The translations under genes were made by a program, and so were the position numbers. DNA of 33,559 bases from Anaerolineae bacterium (lineage in GTDB: Bacteria; Chloroflexota; Anaerolineae; Promineifilales; Promineifilaceae), in NCBI GenBank assembly GCA_023382655.1, contig JAHDWK010000049.1, positions 1 to 33,559 of the forward strand, read 5' to 3'. Below are positions 15,211 to 22,789 of this stretch, piece by piece. Position 1 is the stretch's first letter. Each line of letters starts with the position of its first letter. The notes under the pieces were generated by a model. The model did not search any database. It was not told where the DNA came from and was given only the letters and a program-made list of their open reading frames with translations.

Positions 15211-16334
15211 CCATACCCCGTCAACCGCCGCTCTTCGCGCCGCCGATGCTGCTCATGAATTTCGCGGACATGGGCCACCTTTTCGGCAATACCTGCCTCC
15301 AGCCATAGCTTGCCGTTTACGGCCGTCGCCAGACTGCCCGCCCCATACGCCCCCGTCTTGGTGTCATCATCCCAGGGGGGATTGGCGACCAGGTCGCCCC
15401 CTTCAATCCAATCCATGTAATAGTTGGGCGTACTTACAAAATCCGTCTCATCTACCACCCGCTCCATATGTACCAGGTCTGGGCGCAGGTGCAAAATCAT
15501 CGCCGTTTCCAGTTCCCCGGCGTGTCCCATGCCGCCCCGCGCCGAATGGCGTGTAGCTTGCAACACCGGCGCGGCCATATGGCCGGAGGTGTGCAGCCAG
15601 GCAGTGGCGCAAAAAATGCGACGATGACGTTCCCCGGCATACTTCACCACATTGACCAGAAAGGAACAGTTGCCGCCGTGCCCGCTCATCAGGTAGAAGC
15701 GATCAAAACCGCGCCCCACCAGTACATCCACCACCGCCAGCCAGAAATCTTCAAACGCCCGCCCACCACAATTCAACGTCCCGGCAAAGGAGGCACGATG
15801 GGTGCTGACGCCATAGGGGAAAACGGGCAGGCAATAGGCGAGGTCGGGGATGGGCACGGCCGTGCCCATCCCAATCGCCTCAATGATCAACGTGTCTGTG
15901 TTCATGGGCAGATGGTAGCCGTGTTGTTCCGTGTGGCCGATGGGAAGGATGATGACCCTGGGTGACAAGGTGACAGGGTGAAGGGGTGACAAGGTGAATT
16001 GCGTGGGATGAGGGAGGGCAAGACGGTTAGGGCCGAGGTTGAGGTCTATGCCTTGCGGCGTGAGGGCGTAGACGCGGCTGAAGCCATCGTCGCGCAGGCT
16101 GTCCAGCAGGTTAGCCACCAGTTGCCCCAGCACCGGTTCCGGCACAGCCAACCCACTGCCCCGCCAGCCGTAGGGAATGGCCGGCAACAAACCAATGCGC
16201 GTGGGCTGCCCGAATGCTTCGGTCACTTTTGCCAGATCATACCCCTCGCCTAACGGCAAAATGAGCGGCGTATCGCGGGGTAAAGCCGCCACTTCCGGCC
16301 AGGTCAGTTCGTCATACGGGAAAATATCGGTCAT
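15183..16334 (-). CDS. Creatininase family protein with a duplicated, degenerate N-terminal half
   Basis: This is a 383-residue protein. The active-looking domain starts near 126: PIGHTEQHGYHLPMNTD (131-147) carries the metal ligands Glu136, His138 and Asp147, followed by GHGGN (218-222) and an HAGELE segment (271-276). Such enzymes are metal-dependent amidohydrolases acting on creatinine, mycofactocin or related compounds. Residues 1-105 look like a second copy of the same fold that has lost the metal sites: TWPEVAALPRDTPLILPLGEG replaces the EQHG motif, and IPYGWRGSGLAVPE and YALTPQGID match the FPYGVSTHR and YLMSGHGGN positions. The linker (about 106-126, TQFTLSPLHPVTLSP) is encoded by a GGTGACA-type DNA repeat. 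I start it at the ATG at 16334. Ribosome-site evidence is weak, and an ATG at 16355 in frame is an alternative. Confidence 0.85.
   Translation of the reverse strand: MTDIFPYDELTWPEVAALPRDTPLILPLGEGYDLAKVTEAFGQPTRIGLLPAIPYGWRGSGLAVPEPVLGQLVANLLDSLRDDGFSRVYALTPQGIDLNLGPNRLALPHPTQFTLSPLHPVTLSPRVIILPIGHTEQHGYHLPMNTDTLIIEAIGMGTAVPIPDLAYCLPVFPYGVSTHRASFAGTLNCGGRAFEDFWLAVVDVLVGRGFDRFYLMSGHGGNCSFLVNVVKYAGERHRRIFCATAWLHTSGHMAAPVLQATRHSARGGMGHAGELETAMILHLRPDLVHMERVVDETDFVSTPNYYMDWIEGGDLVANPPWDDDTKTGAYGAGSLATAVNGKLWLEAGIAEKVAHVREIHEQHRRREERRLTGYGLWGVGVSR
15957..16010. repeat. GGTGACA-type heptad repeat inside the creatininase gene
   Basis: Imperfect units of seven to eight bases (GGTGACAA, GGTGACAG, GGTGAAGG, GGTGACAA, GGTGAATT) run in tandem. 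They stay in frame and encode the proline- and leucine-rich linker between the two creatininase-like halves. The same word family occurs in noncoding DNA at 15176-15210 and 17966-18030. Confidence 0.65.
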
Positions 16335-16441
16335 GGTTGATTTCGGGCGTGGCATGTACGGGCCACAACCAGATTGTTTGAGCAATGGCGGGAATTATAA
16401 CGAAGATGTGAGCAAATGGGTGACTGCGCTAAAATCCCATC

Positions 16442-17056
16442 ATGCAGCTATATTTTGTCCGTCACGGTGAAAGCACAGCCAATCTTCTCCACGAGTTCGC
16501 CAACAGTGGGTGCAAACATCCCCTGACAGAGCAGGGGGTGGCGCAGGCCCAAACATTGGCGCGCAAATTATCCGGTCACCAGTTCGCCGTCATTTATTCC
16601 AGCCCGGTCATGCGCGCCGTGCAGACGGCCCAGATTTTAGCCGAGAGTTTGTCAGCGCCCCTGACGATCACCGAAGCGTTACGAGAATGGAGTGTGGGCA
16701 TTTACGAGGGTACAACCGACCCGGCTGGTTGGGAACTGCACCGGCAGGTACAAGAAGATTGGTTTATCCATCACAAACCGGAGAGTAAGATGCCCGGCGG
16801 CGAGAGTTTGCTAGAAATTAGAGACCGATTTGTGCCTTTTATCGCGGGATTGGTGCAAGATGGTCAGAACTCGGATCACAAAATCTTGCTGGTAGGGCAT
16901 GGTGGCTTGTATACGGCCGTGCTGCCCACCATCCTGACGAATGTAGATTATGCTTTGGTCAATCAGGGATTCCCCTATACCGCCTGTACCATTGCCGAAA
17001 CACGGCCGTCCGGCCTCTATTGCCTTTCCTGGTGTGACAAACCGCTTAACGGTTGA
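16442..17056 (+). CDS. Histidine phosphatase family protein (phosphoglycerate mutase-like)
   Basis: This 204-residue protein has the RHG signature with phosphohistidine His8 (FVRHGES), an acidic catalytic site (ALREWSVGIYEG near 80-90) and the second histidine in LLVGHGG near 150. Its length fits the small branch-1 phosphatases (CobC/GpmB/YhfR type), and the substrate is not determinable. The start at ATG 16442 has no Shine-Dalgarno sequence, but TAAAAT at 16430-16435 lies six bases upstream, so the message may be leaderless. It is divergent from the creatininase gene (108 bp between starts) and convergent with the DMT transporter gene, 15 bp apart. Confidence 0.9.
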   Translation: MQLYFVRHGESTANLLHEFANSGCKHPLTEQGVAQAQTLARKLSGHQFAVIYSSPVMRAVQTAQILAESLSAPLTITEALREWSVGIYEGTTDPAGWELHRQVQEDWFIHHKPESKMPGGESLLEIRDRFVPFIAGLVQDGQNSDHKILLVGHGGLYTAVLPTILTNVDYALVNQGFPYTACTIAETRPSGLYCLSWCDKPLNG

Positions 17057-17071
17057 ACTTCAACCCGAACT

Positions 17072-17968
17072 TCAACCCCCGACCGAAATCAACACAACCC
17101 CAGCTACAATCACCAACGACATGGAAATACGCCAGCGGGGGGCGGGTTCGTGGAAGAGAACAGCCGCCGCCGCCACCCCAATCACAATGCTAAACTGGCG
17201 CAAGGCGACGATGTAGCTGACCTGCTCGGCTAACTGGTACGCCCACAGCACCAGAGTATACGCACCAAACATGCACACGGCCGTCGGCACAATGACCATC
17301 CACATATCCCTCCTGGTGATTGGCGCTGGCCGGTTTTGCTGCCATCGGAGCAACAGCCAGTACGCGCCAAAGGTGGTAGCTGCTTGAAAGAGAGCATAAC
17401 GCACGGCCAACCCAAAGCCACTTTGGGCTGTGCCCAAAGCCGGATTTATCACCTGTGCCGCCGCCCGGTCAATCAATGTGTAGCCAATCATGCTTACGGC
17501 CGTGACCACAATCCACCCCATCGCTGGCTGCCAATATCGCTGCCAGGAGAAATCCCGCCACGATTCCAACGGCGCTAACAGGCAGCCCGCCGAAATCAAC
17601 ACCATGCCCAGCCAGCCCCAGGCCGACGGCGGTCGCCCCTGGGCAACATCCACCAGCGCCAACACCAACACGGGCAGCGAGCGCGCCACCGGATAGACCA
17701 CTGTAAAATGACCACTCTGGTACCCCCGCAACAAACCGAGAAAATAAAGTGATTGGAAAACCCCTGTACACAACAAATAAACCCCCACCACCGGCAAAAT
17801 CGGTGTGAACGCGACTTCCGCCAACAATGCCGGGCCAATGCCCACCAATGTGACCAGCGCCAATACCGGCAGAAAGATGTCCTGCCCCTGTTTGCGCCGC
17901 GCCAGCAAATTCCAACCGGCGTGCATAAAGGTGGAGGTGAAGACCAGGATCAGGGGGAAGAGGGGCAT
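17072..17968 (-). CDS. DMT/EamA family transporter
   Basis: This 298-residue protein of about ten hydrophobic helices begins MPLFPLILVFTSTFMHAGWNLLARR, typical of EamA drug/metabolite transporters. It contains internal sequence duplication of the usual 5+5 helix kind (second half from about residue 150, YWQPAMGWIVVTAVSMIGYTL). It would export or import small organic molecules at the inner membrane. I chose the ATG at 17968. The frame is open upstream to 18040, but those residues (SPLQLLTPSPAHLF) are translated GGTGAGC repeat DNA and probably not protein. If the longer start were used, the repeat would add a proline-rich N-terminus. No operon partner is evident. Confidence 0.87.
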   Translation of the reverse strand: MPLFPLILVFTSTFMHAGWNLLARRKQGQDIFLPVLALVTLVGIGPALLAEVAFTPILPVVGVYLLCTGVFQSLYFLGLLRGYQSGHFTVVYPVARSLPVLVLALVDVAQGRPPSAWGWLGMVLISAGCLLAPLESWRDFSWQRYWQPAMGWIVVTAVSMIGYTLIDRAAAQVINPALGTAQSGFGLAVRYALFQAATTFGAYWLLLRWQQNRPAPITRRDMWMVIVPTAVCMFGAYTLVLWAYQLAEQVSYIVALRQFSIVIGVAAAAVLFHEPAPRWRISMSLVIVAGVVLISVGG

Positions 17969-18030
17969 GGGAAGTGGGGTGAACAGGTGAGCAGGTGAGG
18001 GGGTGAGCAATTGAAGGGGTGAGAGGGGTA
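17966..18030. repeat. GGTGAGC-type low-complexity repeat at the transporter start
   Basis: Tandem, imperfect units (GGGGTGAAC, AGGTGAGC, AGGTGAGG, GGGTGAGC, GGGGTGAG) cover the region in which the start codon of the DMT transporter lies. The repeat contains no stop in the transporter frame and therefore makes the true start ambiguous. Confidence 0.6.
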
Positions 18031-18069
18031 TCGGCCGCAATGACGATTACGGTCAGATGGAGCTATGTG

Positions 18070-18321
18070 TTAAGGCTGAACATTTTGAATCAGACCATAA
18101 AGTTGAAAACAGAGGGTACAAGAAGAACAGAGAAAAATGAAAAATATCATCAAAATGATCAACCGTTCTGAGCCTTCAGGCCAGTAAACCCAGGGTACTT
18201 TCCAGCTTTCGATGATCTTCTGGCCTAGTTTGGGTTTGTAGGCAAGGATAATGAAAAATGATCCGGTGAGAATCATCATCACGATTAAAACTGCGATTAA
18301 GGACCAGGATACAATAATCAT
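18070..18321 (-). CDS. Small hypothetical membrane protein (two helices)
   Basis: This 83-residue protein starts at ATG 18321 with TAGGAG about seven bases upstream. There are two hydrophobic segments, residues about 2-27 (VSWSLIAVLIVMMILTGSFF) and about 53-75 (LIILMIFFIFLCSSCTLCF), separated by a basic and tryptophan-containing loop (KPKLGQKIIESWKVPWVYWP). No family is recognised. The region is less GC-rich than its neighbours. It lies 70 bp downstream of another two-helix protein on the same strand, and the pair may be cotranscribed. Confidence 0.65.
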   Translation of the reverse strand: MIIVSWSLIAVLIVMMILTGSFFIILAYKPKLGQKIIESWKVPWVYWPEGSERLIILMIFFIFLCSSCTLCFQLYGLIQNVQP

Positions 18322-18391
18322 CGAATAACTCCTACGTTACGGCCGTTGCCCCACACCAATCGTGACATGCCATCACAGAAAACCATGACCA

Positions 18392-18664
18392 TTAATTGCC
18401 TGCCCACAGACTGAATAACAGGTTCATGCTTGATGAGACCATGGCTATGAATCCTCCGAGCAAGAGAAGGGCGGCAAACAAATAGGAAAACAATTTTGAT
18501 ATATCTGAACCAGCCCAAGTTTTGGGGGCTAATGGACGTTGCCTATTTTGACTTTCCCAAAATTCATCCCATCCCTGGCGATCTTTATATAACCGATAGG
18601 CCATAAAACAACCAATGCTGAAGGCAATAATGGAAACAACGAGTGGCACAACAAGGTCAATCAT
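18392..18664 (-). CDS. Small hypothetical membrane protein (two helices)
   Basis: This 90-residue protein has hydrophobic segments at about 3-25 (VVPLVVSIIAFSIGCFMAYRL) and 60-85 (LFSYLFAALLLLGGFIAMVS). A polar charged loop lies between them (KDRQGWDEFWESQNRQRP). The start at ATG 18664 has only a weak AGG upstream. It is similar in size and topology to the next gene on the strand, although I see no convincing sequence similarity. An ACGGCCGT octamer at 18339 sits in the spacer between the two genes. The function is unknown. Confidence 0.6.
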   Translation of the reverse strand: MIDLVVPLVVSIIAFSIGCFMAYRLYKDRQGWDEFWESQNRQRPLAPKTWAGSDISKLFSYLFAALLLLGGFIAMVSSSMNLLFSLWAGN

Positions 18665-18737
18665 AGTGAATTGCAGACTTTTACCTGGGCAAAAATCATA
18701 CCCTTGCTTTTAGACCTCCCGAACCTTTAGAGAGATG

Positions 18738-19544
18738 TCAGCTTCTACGCAAAAAAGTTAGGACGGTCTCATTAAAGTAGGCGGGGGCTTCCATGTTGAC
18801 CATGTGCCCTATGCCCGGCATGACCACTTTTTGGGCGTTGGGGATGTGTGCTGCCAGATGGTCGGCCAGAGGGTGGTTGTAAAAAGGTAAATCTTGTTCA
18901 CCCACAATGACCAGCGTTGGCGCTTGAATCTCGGTCAGCCGCTCATTGGCCGAGGGTTGCAGACCGCGCACGGGATTTTTGTGGAGAAAGTGCCAGCCGG
19001 AATAGTCGGCGCCCATTTGCCGCAGTTGGGCCATCACCGCCGGCTGCCGTTGCGCCGGAACAAACCAGCCACAATGGAGCCAGCGCTCCCTGGCAAGGGC
19101 CATATCGCCGCTGTGCGCCGCCTCGGCAAACCCGGCAAACCAGCCTGCCAGTTCATCCGGCCATACAAAACCGTTTAGCGCCGACGCTGCCGCCAGAATC
19201 AGATGGTCGGTCATGGATGGGTAGGCCAGCGCAAAATCTACGGCGATGCCGCCACCCAACGACAATCCCAGGATGTGTGCCCGTTCGATGTGCAAATAGG
19301 CCAACAGCGCCTGCAAATCTTCATAATGCGTATAGCGTTCGGCGTCGGGCAGCGCCGAACGGCCGAAACCGCGCAAATCGTAGCGGATGACCTGATAGGC
19401 AGCCGTGAAAGCGGCCATCTGCGCCTCCCACATGCGCCTGTCCAGACCAAACCCGTGAATCAATACCAGCGGTGGCCCCTCCCCGGCGATCTCGTAATAC
19501 AGTTGTGTGCCATTGACATTAGCGAATCCATCACGGCCGTGCAT
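18738..19544 (-). CDS. Alpha/beta hydrolase
   Basis: This is a 268-residue protein. The ATG at 19544 is preceded by AGGAGG at a nine-base spacing; a longer frame from 19586 is rejected. The triad is clear: Ser95 in GLSLGG, Asp218 in GEQDLP and His247 in GIGHMVN. The oxyanion HGFGLDRRMW is at 30-39. It resembles 3-oxoadipate enol-lactonase and related cofactor-free hydrolases (NGTQLYYEIAGEGPPLVLIHGFG), so a lactonase or esterase role is plausible. It is divergent from the NAD-dependent epimerase gene, with 98 bp between start codons. A lactonase would fit the adjoining sugar-acid genes, but that is an inference from position only. Confidence 0.88.
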   Translation of the reverse strand: MHGRDGFANVNGTQLYYEIAGEGPPLVLIHGFGLDRRMWEAQMAAFTAAYQVIRYDLRGFGRSALPDAERYTHYEDLQALLAYLHIERAHILGLSLGGGIAVDFALAYPSMTDHLILAAASALNGFVWPDELAGWFAGFAEAAHSGDMALARERWLHCGWFVPAQRQPAVMAQLRQMGADYSGWHFLHKNPVRGLQPSANERLTEIQAPTLVIVGEQDLPFYNHPLADHLAAHIPNAQKVVMPGIGHMVNMEAPAYFNETVLTFLRRS

Positions 19545-19642
19545 CCCACCATACCTCCTGTCGCCAGAGCATATCACCAGCGCCAACGGTAAACAACATG
19601 ATTCGGTTGTGGCAAACAGGAGAGCGTGGTAATGTACGCCCC

Positions 19643-20473
19643 ATGAAGATTGCAGTGACGGGGGGCAACGGCCGTGTCGGGCAAACGGTGGTGCAGGTGG
19701 CGCTAGAACAAGGGCATGATGTGGTCAGCATTGACCGCATGCCGCCAGAATCGGCCAGCCAATTGCCGGGATTGGTGCACATTCAGGCCGACCTGACCGA
19801 TTACGCCGCGTTTGCACAGGCCATCACCGGCTGCGAGGCGCTCATCCATCTGGCAGCCATTCCCCACCCCCGCTTTGACCCCGATTATGTGGTGCATCAC
19901 AACAACGTGGTCAGCAGCTACAACGCGCTTAGCGCCGCCGCCCGGCTGGGTATCTGGCGCATCTGCCAGGCCAGCAGCATCAACGCCGTGGGCGCCGCTT
20001 TCAGCCGCCAGCCCCGCTTTGACTACCTGCCGCTGGACGAACAGCACCCCACCTACAATGAAGACGCCTACAGCCTCTCCAAATGGTTATGCGAGCAGCA
20101 GGCGGATTCCTTTGCCCGGCGCTATGAGCAGATGAGGATTGCCAGCCTGCGCATCCATTGGGCTGTACCGGATCGGGAAACGGTGGCGCAACGCCGCCAC
20201 GACCCGCCAGAGCGGATGGCAAAGGAGTTGTGGGGCTACACGGAACGGCGGGCGGCGGCGCGGGCGTTTTTATTAGCGTTGACGGCCGATTTTAGCGGAC
20301 ATGAGGTGTTTTTTGTTGTCGCCTCGGAAACGCTCACGGCCGTGCCCTCCCTTACCCTCAAAGAACAGTTCTACCCGGACGTACCCCTGCACGGCAGTCT
20401 GACTGGCAACCAGGGCTTTTTTAACTGCGCCAAAGCGGAACGGCTGCTCGGCTGGCGGCATGACGAGGAGTGA
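19643..20473 (+). CDS. NAD-dependent epimerase/dehydrogenase (extended SDR, uronate dehydrogenase-like)
   Basis: This is a 276-residue extended SDR. Its first residues are MKIAVTGGNGRVG, with the TGxxGxxG loop at 6-13, acidic Asp31 at the end of strand 2 (suggesting NAD), HLAAIP at 69-74, and catalytic Tyr143 and Lys147 (YSLSK). Size and N-terminal sequence resemble uronate dehydrogenases and short NAD-dependent epimerases. The reaction could be oxidation of a sugar or uronate at C1, or epimerisation. I start at ATG 19643, where the fold begins. It is followed by the RraA-like aldolase (66 bp) and an MR/MLE dehydratase (61 bp) on the same strand, a layout that suggests sugar-acid catabolism. 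Confidence 0.88.
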   Translation: MKIAVTGGNGRVGQTVVQVALEQGHDVVSIDRMPPESASQLPGLVHIQADLTDYAAFAQAITGCEALIHLAAIPHPRFDPDYVVHHNNVVSSYNALSAAARLGIWRICQASSINAVGAAFSRQPRFDYLPLDEQHPTYNEDAYSLSKWLCEQQADSFARRYEQMRIASLRIHWAVPDRETVAQRRHDPPERMAKELWGYTERRAAARAFLLALTADFSGHEVFFVVASETLTAVPSLTLKEQFYPDVPLHGSLTGNQGFFNCAKAERLLGWRHDEE

Positions 20474-20526
20474 TCCACAGATTACGCAGATTACACAGAT
20501 AAAAATAATCTGTGTAACCTGTGGAT
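20473..20526. repeat. Hairpin repeat (ATCCACAG / ATTACACAGAT type)
   Basis: The left arm is ATCCACAG, then ATTACGCAG, then ATTACACAGAT at 20473-20500. The right arm, 20508-20526, is the inverse of the same sequence without the middle nine bases, so a 19-bp stem forms with a nine-base bulge (one mismatch). It lies between the epimerase and RraA genes and overlaps the epimerase stop codon. It shares its architecture with the element at 21363-21414 in the next spacer. Confidence 0.7.
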
Positions 20527-20539
20527 AAAAAGAGGAAAG

Positions 20540-21361
20540 ATGCACATACAACCTGTGCGTGAAGATTTGATTGAATTGACGAAGTTGAACCCATTTGAAC
20601 GGTTTGCCGACGGCCGTCCCCGTGTCCCGGATGATCTGTTAGAACGCATGAAACTGGTGACGACGGAGGAGGCGTGGGTGGTCTTGAAAAACAACGGCTA
20701 CCACCGCCAGTTTGCCGGAAACTGGCGCGAGACGCATCCGGGCAAAATTACGGTGGGGCGGGCCGTGACGGCCCAGTTTTTGCCCCATCGCCCGGACTAC
20801 CACCAGGCCATTCAGCAGGCCGGGCTGGCCGAAGGGCGCAGCAGCATTGGTGGCCAGAATTCATGGATTATCGAGAGTCTACAACTGCACGACGTGATGG
20901 TGGTAGACATCTTTGGCAAGGTGAAAGATGGCACAGTGGTGGGGGATAATCTGGGTACGGCCGTGCGTGCCCGCACCCGTGCCGGAGCCGTCATTGACGG
21001 CGGCATCCGCGATTATCAGGGGTTGGTGCAGTTGGCAGATGTAAACTTTTACATACGCGGTGTTGACCCCACGGCCATTGCCGATGTGACGCTGGCGGGA
21101 CTGAACATCCCCATTCGCATTGGCGAGGTGACGGTGCTGCCCGGCGACGTGGTCTTGGGCACCCCGACCGGCGTCATCTTTATCCCGCCCCATCTGGCGC
21201 TGGCGGTGGTGGAACGCAGCGAGGACATTCGCGTGCGCGATGAGTTTGGCAAGCTGCGCCTGGACGAAGGCCGCTATACCAGCGGCGAAATTGACGTGTC
21301 TCCCTGGCGCGAAGACATTGAGGCCGATTTTGAAGCCTGGAAACAGGCCAAGCAGAGGTAA
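20540..21361 (+). CDS. RraA family protein (HMG/CHA aldolase-like)
   Basis: This 273-residue protein starts at ATG 20540 with AAGAGG upstream. The RraA/HMG aldolase signature is intact: GDNLGTAVRARTRAGAV at 135-151 and DGGIRD at 153-158, with Arg157 and Asp158 the expected substrate and metal ligands. The family contains class II aldolases for 4-hydroxy-4-methyl-2-oxoglutarate and the regulator RraA. This protein is about 100 residues longer than RraA, with extra residues at both ends, as in the dehydratase/aldolase-associated subfamily. Its place between a sugar dehydrogenase and an MR/MLE dehydratase argues for an aldolase acting on a 2-keto-3-deoxy acid or for a lyase partner, not for RNase E regulation. 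Confidence 0.87.
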   Translation: MHIQPVREDLIELTKLNPFERFADGRPRVPDDLLERMKLVTTEEAWVVLKNNGYHRQFAGNWRETHPGKITVGRAVTAQFLPHRPDYHQAIQQAGLAEGRSSIGGQNSWIIESLQLHDVMVVDIFGKVKDGTVVGDNLGTAVRARTRAGAVIDGGIRDYQGLVQLADVNFYIRGVDPTAIADVTLAGLNIPIRIGEVTVLPGDVVLGTPTGVIFIPPHLALAVVERSEDIRVRDEFGKLRLDEGRYTSGEIDVSPWREDIEADFEAWKQAKQR

Positions 21362-21362
21362 A

Positions 21363-21414
21363 ATCAAAGATTGCGCAGATTGCGCAGATGAAGAAAATCT
21401 GCGCAATCTTTGAT
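21363..21414. repeat. Hairpin repeat (ATCAAAGATTGCGCAGAT type)
   Basis: ATCAAAGATTGCGCAGAT at 21363-21380 is a perfect inverted match to 21397-21414 (18 bp). The 16-base loop holds an extra TGCGCAGAT unit. It fills the spacer between the RraA-like and MR/MLE genes, ending eight bases before the ATG at 21423, so it may affect translation of the dehydratase. Confidence 0.75.
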
Positions 21415-21422
21415 AAAAAACC

Positions 21423-22724
21423 ATGACCATACAACCCAGACCAGAAGATCATATCAACACAGCCTCACGGCCGTCTGAACTGAAAATTACCGACATGCGC
21501 ACTGCCACCGTCGGCTGGGGCGGTTGGCGCTTTACCATCATCCGTCTGGACACCAATCAAGGTCTCAGCGGCTACGGCGAAGTGCGCGACGGGGCCAGCA
21601 AAACGTATGCGCTGCTGCTCAAGAACCGACTGTTGGGCGAAAACCCGTGCAACGTGGACAAATTGTTTCGCAAGATCAAGCAGTTTGGGCATCACGGCCG
21701 TCAGGCAGGCGGCGTTTGCGCGGTGGAAATGGCCCTCATGGACCTGGCGGGCAAAGCGTATGGTGTGCCTGCCTACATGCTGGCCGGCGGCAAATTCCGC
21801 AGCCACATCCGCCTCTACAGCGACACCCCCAACGAACCGACCGGCGAAGCCATGGGGCACAAACTGGCCGGGCGTTTACAGCGCGGCTTCACCATGCTCA
21901 AAATGGATGTCGGCATCGAGTCCCTCATCGGCACGCCCGGCGCACTCTCCTGGCCGCAAGGCATGTTACCCGGCGAAGCACAACCCGGCAGCCCCCCCGA
22001 TTGGCGCTACACCATGCACCCCTTCACCCACGTCCGCCTCACCGACAAAGGCATCCGCCTGCTGTGCGACTATGTGGCCGACGTGCGCGCCGTCATCGGC
22101 CACGAAATCCCCTTAGCCATAGACCACTGCGGGCACATCGGCCTGGATGACTGCCTGCGCCTGGGGCAGGCATTAGAGCCGTTCAATCTGGCCTGGCTGG
22201 AAGATATGGTGCCCTGGCAATATACCGACCAATGGGTGCAATTGGAACGGGCGCTGCACACCCCCGTCTGCACCGGCGAAGACATCTACCTCAAAGAAGG
22301 CTTCCTCCCCCTGCTGCAAGCCAATGCCGTCAATGTCATCCACCCTGACCTGGCTACCAGCGGCGGCATTTTGGAAACAAAAAAGATTGGCGATCTGGCG
22401 CAGCAATACGGCGTCAGCATGGCCCTGCACATGGCGGGCACCCCCATCAGCACCCTGGCCAGCGTCCACTGCGCCGCCGCCACCGAGAACTTCATCGCCC
22501 TGGAACACCACTTCACCGATGTACCCTTTTGGGGGGATTTTGTAGATGGCCTGCCCAAACCCCTCATTCAAGACGGCGCCATCCCCGTGCCGGAAACGCC
22601 GGGGCTGGGCTTCGCGCTCAACGAAGAAGCCGTCCGCACCCACCTCCTCCCCGAAGACCCCGACTACTTCGCCCCCACCCCCCAGTGGGACAGCGAACGC
22701 AGTTGGGATCGCTTGTGGTCATAG
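21423..22724 (+). CDS. Mandelate racemase/muconate lactonizing enzyme family dehydratase
   Basis: This 433-residue enolase-superfamily enzyme has metal ligands Asp234 (AIDHCG), Glu260 (WLEDMVPW) and Glu286 (TGEDIY). Lys160 is in LKMDVG. The general acid/base pair is probably Asp309 (IHPDLATSGG) with His336 (ALHMAGTP), and EHH is at 361-363. This arrangement is that of MR-subgroup sugar-acid dehydratases, which convert an aldonate or aldarate to a 2-keto-3-deoxy acid. Substrate cannot be assigned from sequence alone. The ATG at 21423 lacks a ribosome site because a hairpin repeat occupies the leader. It is the third gene of a plus-strand set with an SDR dehydrogenase and RraA-like aldolase. 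Confidence 0.9.
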   Translation: MTIQPRPEDHINTASRPSELKITDMRTATVGWGGWRFTIIRLDTNQGLSGYGEVRDGASKTYALLLKNRLLGENPCNVDKLFRKIKQFGHHGRQAGGVCAVEMALMDLAGKAYGVPAYMLAGGKFRSHIRLYSDTPNEPTGEAMGHKLAGRLQRGFTMLKMDVGIESLIGTPGALSWPQGMLPGEAQPGSPPDWRYTMHPFTHVRLTDKGIRLLCDYVADVRAVIGHEIPLAIDHCGHIGLDDCLRLGQALEPFNLAWLEDMVPWQYTDQWVQLERALHTPVCTGEDIYLKEGFLPLLQANAVNVIHPDLATSGGILETKKIGDLAQQYGVSMALHMAGTPISTLASVHCAAATENFIALEHHFTDVPFWGDFVDGLPKPLIQDGAIPVPETPGLGFALNEEAVRTHLLPEDPDYFAPTPQWDSERSWDRLWS

Positions 22725-22789
22725 AAGGGCTGGCACATGGCATTGGCAAAGGAATGGAAAAGGTCAAGCGGAATATTAAAGAGGTAGGC

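Noticed and set aside
22529..22789. Upstream part of the long frame leading to the SH3/RHH-like protein
   Set aside because: The residues before 22790 are the alternate-frame reading of the MR/MLE gene's 3' end (Pro/Arg-rich), so the true start is at 22790 or possibly 22754.
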